From Ascaphus truei (Eukaryota > Chordata > Amphibia > Anura > Ascaphidae), in the NCBI GenBank assembly GCA_036426205.1, contig CM071569.1:2504462-2568461 (forward strand): a stretch of 64,000 nt of DNA, read 5' to 3'. Below, in pieces: positions 9,908 to 24,900 of the stretch. A model generated the notes under the pieces. The model did no database searches. It worked only from the letters and a program-made list of their open reading frames with translations, and was not told the DNA's origin. Every line of letters begins with the position of its first letter. Position 1 is the first letter of the stretch. A program made the translations under genes and the position numbers.

Positions 9908-12900
9908 GTAAGATGGGAATATATTTACACAGTGTATGTTTCATGGCTGTGGTACAGGACATCGTACATGAAAAGTAATTGTTCATTATAATCTATATAT
10001 CTATAGTATGGAGCAACTCATTGTATACCACGCTGTAAGGTTTGCAAGTTAATAGACACTGTAGATATTAAAGTTGTAACCTTCTGTGAACTACTGATTC
10101 CTTATAAATGGAAGCCCCCTGGTTCAGGGAAATCACCGCACCAATTTTCTGGTCCCATGGAAAATCAAATTTGCCAATGGCCAGTGACCACTGCAAGCCA
10201 TTGCTGATGAGTCAATCAACAAGGGGAACATCTCTGTCACTAGAAGTATTCTGAATGGCAGCCAAAGGGTGTCAGCCGTTTGCTGTCGTTCGCTTATGTT
10301 TGTTAATGTTACAGCTGCTCTGTTACAATTCGAAACACACCAACCTTCCCATCCTCTGTACCCTATGCTTCCAATTACCCTTCCTTATACAGTAGACTGT
10401 AAGCTGCTAGGGTCAGGGTCTCTTCTAACACAATACATTGCTTGCCTATCCTACCTCTCCTAACACAACTTTAATCTTGTCTGTATTTGTTACATATGCC
10501 CATAATCATATATCTGTAACTGTCCATGAAATGCCTGTAAATTGTATGTATAACCTCTGTTCATTTAATACAACCATGTATTTGTCATCATAACTCTGTG
10601 CCCAGGACATACGTGAAAGCGAGAGGTAACTCTCACTGTATTACTTCCTGGTAACACATTAGAATGGCACATTATGTTATTATAATGTATAACCCACATC
10701 CCCTCACTCATTCTTGTTAACTCTCCCCAAATAATCTAAGCCCCGGGTCTGCCAAATATCACTCAGCCACAATTAGGTCAAAATGTAACCAGGCGCCAGT
10801 AGCTAGAATGCATAGTTATAAAAGTAAGCCATTGGTTTGATGTGCACATTCCCAACTGTATAGTATGTTGCTGTCAGTTTGTAACGGGCTTCCCAAATTA
10901 CTCTTTGTTTAACCCTTTCAGTGCCTGTTGTCATGACCTGCTTTTCAAATTAAGAACTTAATTCCCTAAACTGTGATGTGCAGCATAGCACCCAGATCCA
11001 GCGTTAACTGCTGTTGGCTTGAGTGCCAGTTAACGTGGATCGAAGTGTTTAGTGAATCCCGACTTCAGTTCCTTCTGCATCCTGCCCTGTTTGAGCATTT
11101 GGACTCCTGCATACATGCACAGTGCTTGTTGAAGCAGACTTACTGCTATAAATTCCTTTATCTAACTCAAGATCCCCATTTAATTCTTCAGTTGATGCTT
11201 ATGGCCAATATACTGCAGAAGCCAGCACGTTTTTGGCAACAAAAAGTGCAAAAGTTTCTAACTTGAGTTTCTACTGTACTGTATATCCAGAAGCATAAAC
11301 TTTGCATGTGAAGCCCAAGTTATCGTTCTATACAGGTCCATTGCTGTTTCACTCAAAGCAAGGGGTGTGAATGTTCTAGTACCGGGCGATTAATGCTGTC
11401 CACCTTTTGAAACCATAAAATAATATTGCATAAAATAACTTACAATAATCCTTTCCTTTTTTTTAAGCATTAACCTTTAGGAAAGTAGGTACACATATTC
11501 TTTAATAGGATTATGTATTCTCCTCGTGCCCAGACATTACTTTTTTTTAATGCACTTCAAGCAATGCTCTTGGCCAATTAAGTATCAGCTAACTGTCCTT
11601 CTAAAACTCCCTGGGGGCTTATAACTAGACATGCTGCCAAGAGGAGCTTTGCTTTGAGGCTAAGTTCTGTATCAAGCAGAATGTATTAATGCAGTGCAGT
11701 GTGTGTGTCAATTGTCAGACACTTTATTAATGAAATCTGATAGATTTCCCACAAGCTACATCGACAGACTAGGATAGTGGCCACTCATTCTTGGCAGTTT
11801 AGCCCCTCTCTAGACAAAGGGTTAAAATAATCACTTCAAAAAAAGAGGAGAGAACTGAGGCAGAGATTGATATATCACATTACTACTGTATTTGTGTGTC
11901 AAGCAATTCCTCCCCTAATTCCTCTTACTGATCCACAGGCATTGACCACTTGCAAGTAAACTTAGTGCAAAACTTGTTAATACACTGGCGACTACAAAAC
12001 TGAAGCAGAACCTATACAAAAAAATCTGCAGCAAATGTATCTATGGAAAAATCCCATCACTCTCACTAGGAATCCCTTCCTCCAATCATTCTGATGCTGT
12101 TTATTTTTGCACTAGTTTTTTTGCATCCGTTAAACCTCATCCTTATGACACAATTAAATATGTGATGCACGTTAATTAGGTTTGGGACTGTGACAGAGCG
12201 GCCTGTAGGCAAGGTCAGTAAGACGCTAAGGGAGCAGGTGAAGCTTATGTGTAGTGGTTTATTCTCCACAAGACAACTAAACAATAAGTGCACGGTCCCT
12301 TTAAGCAAAACCAAATCATAAAATAAACACCTATTCCCTTTAGGGAAAGTAACTCAATACTTCAGCACCTTCGAACGGGCCACCAGCTCAAAACTATGCA
12401 CTATTATATGCAAACAAAACAGTCTTTAGGCAGAGCAATATAGTTTTTAGTTCTTATCTGGTATGTTGCTGGGGATTCCTTCAAGGGTCTCCATGTAGCT
12501 CTTTCAGCAAGTAGAAATGCTGGTTCTGGGGAACAGGCTGTGTCCAGTCCGTAGTAATCTTTATCCTGGGTGTGAGTCCCAGCTTGACTCCGCAGGCCTC
12601 TTCCTGCAGTCCTAGGGTCCAGAACAACCAAGGTCCCTCCTGGTTGGGAGAAGTTTCACTTCCCCTCTCTCTGGGGAAAAACAGTCTCTCGCTGTCTCTG
12701 GAAACTTCCTGCCTTTTATCCCTTCTCAACCAGGAGTTTCACACACCCCATAGGAAATCTGACACCAGTGCAGTTTCCTGATGCTTGCAAAGGGAGTTAA
12801 ACACAGCACATTTAACACTGGGATGCAAATTAAGAAAGTTTATACTGCATTCCCCTCCTCCAAGTAACGCTCCCAAGGTCACAAGTCAATGCACACTGTG

Positions 12901-15900
12901 TTTAAGCAGGCATCATTTCAACAAATGACTTTAATGCATTATACCACTCATACCGCTGCTACTATTCTGTGTTCTTTCTGTAGCACCAGTTCCATGGGTT
13001 ACGGCAGGGGGTTCTCAACTCCAGTTCTCAAGACCCCGAATCTGGTCAGGTTTTCAGGAGAGACCTGCTTCAGCACAGGTTGTTCAATAAGTGGCTCAGT
13101 CGTTGGACTGGCCAACTCCAGTCCTCAAGGGCCACCAACAGGTCATGTCGAAAGGATATCCCTGCTTCATAACAGGTGGCTCAATCAGTGGCTCAGTTTT
13201 CAGCACAGTCTTCTACTGAGCCACTGACTGAGCCACCTGTGCTGAAGCAGGGATATCCTGGAAACCTGACCTGTAGGGGTTGTCTAGAGGACTGGAGTTG
13301 AGAAGACCTGGGTTATGGTAAACTCACCTGGTACAAAAAGCACAGAATCCACACACATCCCAAATCACTAAAAATCACAACGTCATCATTATCGACCCTT
13401 CCTTATTATTGTTATCATATAGTTACATAGTTACATAGTAGATGAGGTTGAAAAAAGACGTAGGTCCATCAAGTTCAACCTATGCTAAATTTAGACAACA
13501 GATACTTCATCCCATATCTATACTTACTTATTGATCCAGAGGAAGGCTGCAGAAAAGCCTGCAAATCTTGCACTATTTCTAATATTTCCTTTAAGTTGGG
13601 GTTTTAGTTACACATTTTGGCCACAGTACGATAAGATTGCTCACCCTGTCCAGGTAACCTCACCAGAGGGGATTTAGCTTAGAGAATACGGTAAAACCAA
13701 TTTAATTAGAAGTTAGGACGTGCCTGACCTGGGGTTAGCTTGGCGTAGTGGGCAAATCTAGCATACTTTGGCCCAAATATGCAACCACACTTTAAATGAA
13801 ATATTAGTGATGGCTACAGCTCTGCAGGCTCTCATGCAACATGATATACTGTACATACAGTAATAAGAATTGGTCAATAATGATGAAATTAGTTAGTGAT
13901 TGGGAATGTGTATTCAGCTTGTGTTTTTGTTGACATAGAGCAGTGGTGCTCATCTCTAGTCCTCAAGTCCCCCCTCCCCTCCCCCCCCCCTCTCCCCCCA
14001 GGGTGACCAGATGTCCCGGTTTTGTATTGGCTGTCCCGGCTGCCCCGCATTCTTTAAAATGTCCCGGTGTTTTTTGTGGCTGTTCCGGATTTGGCCATCA
14101 GAGCAGGGGGGGCAGCAGAGAGCACAGAATGCAGGCAGAGGAGAGCAGGAGGAAAGCGGAGGCCGGTCTGACAGCAGAGGGTGGGGGCGGGGTTAGCTGC
14201 AGAGGGTGGGGGCGGGGTAGCTGCAGAGGGTGGGGGCAGGGTTTAAGCTGCAGAGGGTGGGGCGGGGGTGCTGCAGAGGGTGGGGGCGGGGTTTAGGCGC
14301 AGAGGTGTGGGGCGAGGTCTGACTTCTTGCTGCGAGGGTGGGGCGGTACTCTGCATAGGGTGGTGGGGGCGGGTTAGCTGCAGAGGGTGGGGCAGGGGGG
14401 GTTGCTCTGCAGAGGGTGTTTGGGTGGGGTTATCTGCAAGTGGGCGGTCTCAGAGGGTTGGTTGGGCAGTTGCTGCAAGTAGCGGTGTTTGCGCAGAGTG
14501 TGGTGTGGCGAGGGTTCCTCAGGAGTTTGTTTTGGGTTAGCTGCAGAGGGTGGGGGCGGGTTACTGCAAGGGTGGGGGTGGGGTTAGCTGCAGGAGGTGT
14601 GGGGGCGGGTTAGCTGTAGAGGGTGGGGGCGGGTTAGTACACTGGAGCCTCAGCAGTGAGAGTTGGAAGTGAGGTCCTGCTGCCAGTCAAGATGGCTTCC
14701 CCCCCTCCTCCATCCTCCAGAGTGAAAGGTAGGACACGCTGTGTGTCTGTGTGTACACAAATCCCTGCACACAGGACTATTGGCCCTGTGCAGAAATCCC
14801 TGCAGACAGGACTATTGGCCCTGTGCAGAAATCCTTGCACACAGGACTATTGGCCCTGTGCAGAAATCCCTGCACACAGGACTATTCCCCTGCGCAGATC
14901 CCCTGCACACAGGACTATTGGCCCTGTGCAGAATCCCCGCACACAGGACTATTGCCCTGTGCAGAAATCCTGCCACACGGACTATTGGACCCTGAGGCAG
15001 AAATCCCTGCACACAGTCTATTTTCCCCTGCGCCGAAATCCCTGCACACAGGACTATTGGCCCTTGACGCGTAAATCCCTACTGCCAAGGACTATTGCCC
15101 CGTGTGCAGAAATCCCTGCACACAGGACTATTGCCTTGCCCGTGTGCAGAAATCCCTGCCACAGGACTATTGGCCCTGTGCAGAAATCCCTTGCACACAG
15201 GACTATTGGCCCTGTGCAGAAATCCCCCACACAGGACTATTTGGCCCTGGAATAAAATCCCCGGCACACAGGACCTATTGGCCTGTGCAGAAAATCCCCG
15301 CACACATACGATATGGCCCTATTGCAAATCCCACAACAGGATATTGCCCGTGTCATGAAATCCCTGCACACAGGAACTATTGGCCCCTGTGCAGATCCCT
15401 GCACACAGGACTATTGCCCCTTGTTCAGAAATCCCCGCACGGACTATTTGGCCCTGTACAGAAATCCCCCGCACACAGGACTATTGGCCCTGTGCAAAAA
15501 TCCCTGCACACAGGACTATTGGCCCTGTGCAGAACTCCCCGTCACACAGGACTTTTGGCCCTGTGCAGAAACATCCCTGCACACAGACTATTGGCCCTGT
15601 GCATAATCCCCGCACACAGGACTATTGGCCCTGTACATAATCCATCCCCTCACACAGGACTATTGCCCCTGTGTCAGAAATCCTGTCACACAGGACTATT
15701 GCCCCGTGTTGCAGAAATCCCCGCACACAGGACTATTACTAGTGCCCCGTGTGCAGAAACCCTGCACAACACAGACTATTGGCCCTGTGAGAATCCCTGC
15801 ACACAGGACTATTGGCCCTGAACAGAAAATCCCCTGCCACAGGACTATTGCCCCTGCCGCAGAATCCCCTGCACACAGGACTTTGGCCCTGAGCAGAAAT

Positions 15901-18900
15901 CCCTGCACACAGGACTATTGCCCCTGTGCAGAAATCCCTGCACACAGGACTATTGCCGTGTGCAGAAATCCCTCACACAGACTATTGGCCCTGTGCAAAA
16001 TCCGCTTCACACAGGACTATTGGCCCGTGCAGAAATCCCGCCACACAGACTTTGGCCTGCAGAAATCCCCGCACACAGGACTATTGCCCGTGTCAGAAAT
16101 CCCCTCACCATGACTATTGGCCCTTTGCAGAAATCCCCCACAGACAGGACTATTGTCCCCGTAGGTGCAGAAATCCCTGCACACAGGAACGTATTGGCCC
16201 TTTGCGACATCCCCTGCACACATAGACTATTGGCCTCTTGCAGAAATCCCCACAGACAGGCTATTGCCCCGTGTGCAGAAATCCCTGCACACCATAAGAC
16301 TATTGGCCCCTGTGCAGAAATCCCTAGCACACAGACTATTGCCGCTGTGACCAAAATACCAAAGAAAATCAACAAAAACCCAGCCGACTTTTGCCCTCTA
16401 CAGAAATCCCCGCACACATGACTATTGGCCCTGTGCAGAAACACCCTGCACACAGGAGCTATTGGCCCTGTGCAGAAATCCCCGCACACGGACTATTGGC
16501 CCTGTGCAGAATCCCTGCCACAGACTATGGCCCTGTTGCAGAAAATCGCCCACGACACACAGGACTATTGGCCCTGTACAGAAATCCCCCTCACGACAGA
16601 CTATGCCCCTGTGCAGAAATCCCTGCACACAGGACTATTGCCCCGTGTGCAGAAATCCCTGCACACAGGACTATTGCCCGTGTGCAGAATCCCCGCACAC
16701 ATGATATCCCGTGTGACAAATCCCCACACACAGACTATTGGGTTTGTGCAGAAATCGCTGGAGACATAGGTGGTTCAGACAGTTCCCCCCCCACCCCCCT
16801 TCCCCCTCACCACCCCCTTTTTCCCCCAACCCCCCTAAACCTCCGCCCCCTTCCCCCCTCCCCCCCCAGCCCCCCCACCCCTAAGCCTCCCCTCTGCCCC
16901 TCTCCTTCCACATCACCCCCCTCTTTCCCCCCCTCCCCCCCCCCCCATTCCCCCCCCCCCTTCCCCCCCCCCCCTCCCCCTTCCCCCCCCCCCCCCTCCC
17001 CCTTCCCCCCCCTCCCCCTTCCACCCCCCCTCCCCCCTTCCCCACTGCTCCTCAGAGCGTGTGTGTGTGTTGGTTAGTCTTTGTGTGTGCAGGTCAGTGG
17101 CTGTGTCTGTGCAGGTCAGTGGCTGTGTCTGTGTGAGTGGCTGTGTCTGTGCATCAGTGGCTGTGTGTCTGTGCTGGTCTGTCTGTGTGAGTGTCTGTGT
17201 CTGTGTAGGTCAGTGGCTGTGTGTCTGTGTGAGTGTCTGTGTCTGTCTGTGTGAGTGTCAGTGTCTGTGCAGGTCAGTGGCTGTGTGTCTGTGCTGGTCT
17301 GTCTGTGTGAGTGTCTGTGTCTGTGCAGGTCAGTGGCTGTGTGTCTGTGCAGGTCACAGAGATAATGAGGGGGTAGAGAGAATGGAGGAGGGTGGGGAGA
17401 GAGAGAATGGAGGAGGGTGGGGAGAGAGAGAATGGAGTAGGGTGGGGAGAGAGAGAATGGACGAGGAGGGGGGGAGAGGGAGGGGGAGGGAGGGAGAGGG
17501 AGAGAGAAGAGGGAATGGAGAGATTGGGGGGGAGGGGGGAGGAAAAGAAGAGAATGGGGGGTGGGAAGGGAGAGGGAGAATGGGGGACGGAAGGGAGCGG
17601 GAGAATGAATAATACAGCATCAATTGTGACACTATTAGATAAATATCATTATAATATTCATTTTTTAGTCGTCATTTTTTATGTGTCCCGGTTTTTCATT
17701 TTCAAATTTGGTCACCCTAATCCCCCCCCCTCTGATTGAGCCACCTGTGCTGAAGCAGGGACTGATTGAGCCACCTGTGCTGAAGCAGGGACTGACTGAG
17801 CCACCTGTCAAGAGCAAACATTGTATGCAGCACTTTACACATCAGATCTTAACACAGAGAAAGTACAATACGATAAATGCATCAAACATGAAGGCACTCA
17901 GTATGCAGAGGAATCCGTGCCCCGCAGAGCTTGCAATCTGAGCGCTATGTCAGCAGACTTACAGGGACAGGAGAGGAGGAGTAAGGGTGGTGCATGGCTG
18001 TTGTGGTATAATGGTATGAGGGCAGGGGGACTAGTCCCTATATCTGACTGAAGGCTGCAGGGAGAAGGTGGTTGCTGTAGCAGTCTTCCACAGGCAGTAA
18101 AGGAAAGGTTTTAGGCAAGTGTAGGAAAACTCCACATCTAAAGAGGGATCCATCTTTTTTCCTCCCCCTGAGAGATCAGGGGACGTATCATTGTGATTGT
18201 GTATACTTCTGGAAGGCAGTGAAGTCTTTATGTGGCAGAGTGGCAATACGAGTCCAGGTCTCACTCTGCTCTGGCGCAGAATGATATGCAATAACGGCTG
18301 CGCTCTGTGGGTGTTTCTCGGCCTGGTTACTAGCAGATTGCACGCAGCGCCATGCACCCCTCCTTCTCCCTCACTCTGCGCCCATTCGTGTGCACCTTCA
18401 TATATGCTGCCCTGCACATTATATGGTGGGTAAGAGAATGGGCAAAATTATACAATTCAATGCTACAACGTGTATTTCCTTCTCTTGCCGACACACACAC
18501 ACACACACAAGAAGCAACATGAGTATGTGTTTATGTCTCGGGTATTAACCATATACAGGTACTGTATCTGCAAGTTAGTGGCTGCAGCTGCTCTTTTATT
18601 CTCTACTCCAGGGGTGGTCTACTCCAGTCCTCAAGGGCCACCAACAGGCCAGGTTTTAGGGATATCCCTGCTTCAGCACAGGTGGCTCAGTCATTCTGAG
18701 TCATTCTGACTGAGCCACCTGGGCTGATGCAGGGATATACTTAAAACCTGGGCTGTTGGTGGCCCTTGAGAGCTGGAGATGGCCAGCCCTGCTCGACTGG
18801 GTCAATACTTTCATATACTAATGCCACTCTTATGAATGGGAGTAAAGACATGCTAACGCCATTATTGCCGCTACTCCGGGTTTGACCTGGAGACTAGGGG

Positions 18901-21900
18901 CTTCGGCCGCGTATCCCCGGGCTACGGTTTTACCTGGAACACCTCCGGCCGGTGGCGGCACCTCCCAGCATCTTCTCCCACTGCACATCCCGTCAACATG
19001 GCTGTGCGACGTCAAATGGCGCCGCGTTGCCGTGACAACGGGGTGTCACGCGACGCCTCGGGGTCCGTAAAGCGTCCTGGTGTCGTGGCAACTTGACGTC
19101 GTGTGACGCCGTGACGTCACGTTGTCATGGCAATGCGCGCCATTTGACGGCGCCGACCCATGCTGGCTGGGCCTTGCAGGCGGAGGGGGGGGGGGGGGGG
19201 GAGGGAGATGATGCCGGGAGATGCCGCCGGTAAGAGAAATAAATATATAAATAAATGTAAAATAAAAATGGATTGCAAAAAGTCTCCGGGTTGGCCTTCA
19301 ACAGAAGGTGGCAACACTGGCTAACGCTCAGAACGCTTTGCGGATCTGCACCTTAGTTTTCTGTTTATCAATGTCCCCCAATCGGCATAATTGGTACATG
19401 ACTAGTCAAACAGTCGCCTGAAAACACAAGTATTGTCAATGATAAATCTAGTGCGGCTTTTGGACCAGTGTTGTGTCAGCTTAGAAGCTATTTCTGTTTA
19501 GAGAGAGACAGTATCAACAATTTGATCTATTTCATGTATAATAAATCATTTGATTGTGAATCTTCAATTCATGTATTGTCCAATTCATGGTTTCGAGCCA
19601 CGTAGCTAGCGTTTGAGTCCCAGTAATGAACCCTCCCCCAGAAAATATTGTACATGGATATGAGAAGGACATCCCAATATATATTTTCTTGGGAAATATT
19701 TGAAATAAAACCTAAAAAGGAAAAAGAGAAAAAAAAAAAAAATTGTTACTGTATACTGAATTAATTATCAATACAGCAGGAAATCTGATCTGAAAAACAC
19801 CAAATAATATCCACTTATAGATGACTCTGTGTTTTTACCATACCTATTTTATACAAAAAAAAGTAATGGGGAAAAAAAGAGAAAATGAAAACGTAATGAT
19901 AAAATATGGCAATAACATACAATAACATAAAAAATATATTGGCGCAGTGTTAAACAAACCTAATAGAAAATAAAATGAAAACCCTAAACTCTATATCAGT
20001 CTTTTCAACAATGCATCTGATCTCAGAAACACTATTAGAGAGGGTTGGGGTTCCTTACAATGCATCTGATCTCAGACACGCCATTAGAGAGGGTTGGGGT
20101 TCCTTACAATGCATCTGATCTCAGACGTGCTATTAGAGAGGGTTGGGGTTCCTTGCAATACATCTGATCTCAGACTCGCTATTAGAGAGGGTTGGGGTTC
20201 CTCAAAATTTTACATGTGCTGATAGGGTTCCTTAGCCAAAAAAAAGGTTAAGAAGCACTGCTCTATATAGTAGATTATAATATTTTAAAGCATTGGTGTT
20301 TCACAGCTGTTATCAACTTTATGGTCGCTATTCACTATGCTGTGATTATGTTTATCCCCTCTGTAGGGAAATGTTCAGCTTCATGCATGGAGATGTGTCT
20401 TTACTGCATATTAAATGGAAGCCTATAAATATTATAAATGATAAATACTGTACTGTATACTGTAGCTTTAAAGTTGCTTTTTTCCATTATTACAGAAGAC
20501 ACAGGTGACAATTCTACAGCCAAACCTCTTCTCAGCAATGTAACACAGGCTAAAGAAGAAGTCCTGCAATGTGTACACCAGCATGCCACCCAAGAAACCC
20601 CCATGGTCATCAGGACATCTGCTTATTCCAGGCCTCCCCTGTGGTCCGAGGACGTTCCAACTATCTATGTGATAACACCCACCTACACACGGCCAGTCCA
20701 GAAGGCGGAGTTAACTCGACTGGCCAACACTTTCCTGCACGTAGTCAATTTGCACTGGACCGTGGTGGAAGATTCCCCCAGGAGAACCAAACTGGTGGCC
20801 AACCTTCTGGAGAAGGCAGAAATCAACTTCACCCACCTGCATGTGGAGAGTCCACGCAGCTTAAAGATAGGCTTGTCAAGGATGCCCTCCCACACCCCAC
20901 GAGGTACAATGCAGAGAAACCTCGGCCTACGGTGGCTCCGAGACAATCTCAACTCCTCCAACCCACCTGAAGGGGTGGTATATTTTGCAGATGACGATAA
21001 CACATACAGCCTGGAGCTCTTTGAGGAGGTAATTTTTTTTTTTTTTTATTTAGAGGCATTTCTTCTTGTCCACCTTAGATGAAAGGACAGTCCAATTTAG
21101 CAGTTAAAAATAAATATTTTAATTTGCCAATGTAATTGGCTTCCTGAAAACAGGCTTAATCACCCTTAACGGGCGCCTGAAAAAAATCCATACTGTTTTC
21201 CTTTTCAATTAAATTGAGTTTTAATCTCTGATCATAATAGAAACAGGGGTCTGTTTGTCAAAGTGATGCAAAAACAACACTACATTTATGGAAAATATCA
21301 AATTACCAACAATTGATTTTTACTTTGAATAAAGTGTTGTTATTTTTTTCCTCCGTTGTACAGGCCGATACAAAGTAAGTCATTATTTCTCTGATTTTCC
21401 CTGATTTGAGTTCCTTAGCCATTGACATTCACACATCTTCAATGTTAGCAAGTCATTGAGGAACATGGCATCTAGATACCTGCATTCCAACTGGACAGTA
21501 CTCAGTTGAGCCAATCTGCATACACACCAGATAACCCTCAACTTCCTGAACACATTGAAAATGACATTGAATAAAGCTACTTCTGTATACCATGGCCCAG
21601 ATTCAAAGAGATCCGTTAGTGACTTAACGAGGACACATCGTTAAGTGCTGCCGGGTATCCGCAAAACTCAACAACACAGCTATACTATAACGGACGTTAG
21701 TGCTAATGATATGTAAAATAGGCGTTCCCTGTACCAACGCAGATCCGCAGAGTTCCGTTATAGTTAGTACTAGCTGAGAGACCCGGCGTTGCCCGTGAGT
21801 TAAATTTGCCGCTAGGAGGGGGGACACAGTGGACAGGAGGGGGGGGACACAGTGGACAGGAGGGGGTGCGACAGTGTACAGGCATGGGGGACGACAGTGA

Positions 21901-24900
21901 CAGGATGGGGGACAACATGGGACAGTAGGGGGGACAGTGGACAGGAGGGGGGTGGACGGAGGGGGGGAAGTGACAGTGGACAGGAGGGGGGGACAGTGGA
22001 CAGGAGGGGGGGACCAGTGGACAGGAGGGGGTACAGTGGACAGGGGATGGGGCAGGGTGGACAGGGGTGGGGACAGTGGACAGGAGGGGGGACAGTGGAC
22101 AGGAGGCGGGGACAGTGGACAGGCGGCCGGGGACAGTGGACAGAGGGGGGGGACAGTGAACAGGAGGTGGGGGAGCAATGGACAAGGAAGGGGGGGGACG
22201 TGAGGAGGGGGACAGTGGAACAGGAGGGGGGGACAGTGGCAGGAGGGGACAGTGGACAGTGAGGGGGGCAGTGGACAGGAGGGGGGGCAGTGGACAGGAG
22301 GGGGGGCAGTGGACAGGAGTGGTGGCGTGACAGGGGAGGGCATGGACAGGAGGGGGGCAGTGGACAGGGGGGGGGTGCAGTGGACAGTGGGGGGACAGTG
22401 GACAGGAGGGGGGATGGACCGTGGACAGGAGGGGGGATGGGACGTGGACAGGAGGGGGGGGACGGGCACGTGAACAGGAGGGGGGGACGGGACCGTGGAC
22501 AGAAGGGGTGGGAAGCGCGGACAGTGGACATGAGGGGGGGGACTAGTTCGTTAGGGATTTAACGTTACATTAGATAGGTCAAAGCTAAAGGTGGCGTTAC
22601 TGATATAGGTCTGTTACAGGCTATGGGTAAGTGTAAGCACAGCTAGGTATGATTTAACTTATACTGTATATAATTATTTACGGGGGGTTTTCAATACTCG
22701 GTTTTCTCTTGTTTAACTTTAATTATTAGCTATTCAGGGTCTGTATGGGAGGGACGACACATTTAGGTAAGACGGGCTCGTTACACCATGTTATCTGAAG
22801 CTAACCCAGCTAAGGCAGTGCTATCTTATGGCATTAAACCCTGTGCTAATGAGATCACTAATGGTCGTCGTTTTCGAATATAATTAGCGTTGTGGATTTG
22901 TGATAACCTCAGGGAAAATAACATCCGTTAACGATTTTGGAAACGGCCCGTTATGAACGCTGAGTTAATGCAGCTCTGTGGGATCTGGACCAATTTTTGC
23001 AATGAAAAACTATGGTAAGTGAGTTGGGAATTGGCACATCCCTTCGTATGGATCTAATGTTAGTTAAACCTCCGCTATTGATCTTAATAATGAAAATAAT
23101 AATAACAACTTTATTTTCTCTCAATGGGACTAAAAGCGCGTCACACTTATATATTAATTTCTTCCTAGAAATAATTTCTTTTTGCCAGTAGATTTCTATT
23201 AATGCAGTGGTTATCAACCTTTTCTAAACCGTGGAACCCTTTACAAATACACTACACAGTAGCTCTGTGACGCCCTCTGCAGTTTAATATGAATTCTGCC
23301 CACCTACCCAAGGTACAAACGACATCTTTTTATATTGTATATCATTTATCACTTTATGGCAGAATGTTACAACTTTTTTGAATGATTACATTGAAACTTA
23401 TGACAAAAAAACAATGACTGCGTCTTAAGGTTAACTGTCCTCATTCCATTTCTCTCAGGGAAGCGGTAGTGGGGTAACCTTCAAGAGACACCCAGACGAA
23501 ACAGTTTGAAAACCACTGGACTAGATTCTTTTGTTTCAAGCCTCTGTGAACAAGTGGTACTTAAAACATTTACGCAGTATTTCAGATTTGGAAAAAAAAG
23601 AACAGTGCTAAGTGCTGAGCCAGTTTAAAAGCTGCAGCCCAAGCAATGTCCTACTTTTTTCTTTTTTTAAATAAATCAGTTCTGTACTATAAGAAATTAC
23701 TTGTAGCATTTTTTTTAAACAAATCTGAATGATATTTTAATAAACTATAATGTAACAAACATTTTTTTGTTTCTATAGCAACCATTTACAAAGTCACATC
23801 CCCTTCCTCTTCTGAAACCGGCTCTCGCACACCCCTTTTTGAGCCCTGCCCTCTCTCTAGAAATGCACCAATCGTATCTAGTGACTGCCTGGTCACATGA
23901 TCTTCCCCACAGAACTTTGCATCTTTGGTCCTCTTCTGCTGCACTGACAGTCATTTAGTGAACCCCCGATCGGCAACAGATCGGCAACTTACTGTAGCTA
24001 ATTACTTATCATTGTGTGGATTGTGTGCACATATTAAAGGAATTAAAATCATATATTGTATCACATATTAAAATTAAAATAAAATAAGAAAAAAATGGCG
24101 GCTTGGACTGCTGCTTTAATACCACTTCCGTTCTTTAGGGAATATACATAGCAGGGTGCTCAACTCCAGTCCTCAAGACCCCTAACAGCTTGAGCGCTGA
24201 TATCCCAGCTTCAGCACAGGAGGCTCAATCAGTGGGTCAGTCGTTGACTGGCCAACTCGAGAGTTCTCAAGGGCCACCAACAGGTCAGGTTTTAAGGATA
24301 TCCCTGCTTCGGCACAGGTGCTGAAAGAGGGATATCCTTAAAACCTGGCAGAAAAGAGCGTTTGTGGTGGTATAAGCACTGGTATAACCTGTTGGGGGGG
24401 GGGGGGAAGGAGGGGGTCTTGAGGACTGAAGTTGAGAACCCCTGGTGTATAGTATGAATCAGACTATATTCATGTCATTAATCCCAAATAATATTCCCAT
24501 CCCTTAGAATCCATATCAAGTTTGATGCATTAGAAGCGAGTTTCATAGATAGTTATTATCACAGTGAGCACAGACCTGGGGGATTATTGAAAAAAAAAAG
24601 TGGAGCAAAAGATTGATGTTTTCCATTAACACATCGAGTACCTTCTGTGATAACTTCTCCTAATCCTCTATATTGTCTATTTATCAATATCTCCTACCTG
24701 GATTTTCATTTAGTGATATACATACGGTGTGGTACTTTGGCAGAAATATTGCCCCAATTCTACAGTCAAAATGACTGCAATGTATATATCACTATATCAC
24801 TATACTCTGAAATTTATATTAAAATAACAAATGATAGGCACACCTTAAATATGCTATATATATATATATTATAAGTCCAAGTTTTGGCGCCGCGGCTGGT

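Larger units (their letters stand above)
13999..17719. mobile_element. Inverted-repeat-bounded block made largely of minisatellites
   Basis: Left end CAGGGTGACCAGATGTCCCG, right end (reverse strand) TAGGGTGACCAAATTTG, with CCGGGACA further in. The inside holds five tandem or low-complexity blocks. No transposase was seen. The flanks are C-rich, so the 8-bp duplication cannot be judged (5 of 8 match). The terminal repeat is of hAT type by its CAGGG start. Confidence 0.6.
13943..17810. mobile_element. hAT-like MITE split by a 3.7 kb insertion
   Basis: The left end (CAGTGGTGCTCATCTCTAGT then CCTCAAG) stops at about 13980. Its family partner sequence, GATTGAGCCACCTGTGCTGA with repeats, resumes at about 17732. 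The intervening 3.7 kb has its own inverted ends, so this older MITE served as target. Confidence 0.6.

Noticed and set aside
14656..17077. Long open frames in all three + frames (up to about 240 codons)
   Set aside because: They are translations of the 35-bp minisatellite and C-rich tract, with similar peptides in every frame and no start or domain.
21624..22562. Long Pro/Ser-rich minus-strand and Gly/Asp-rich plus-strand frames
   Set aside because: These arise from the G-rich minisatellite on either strand.
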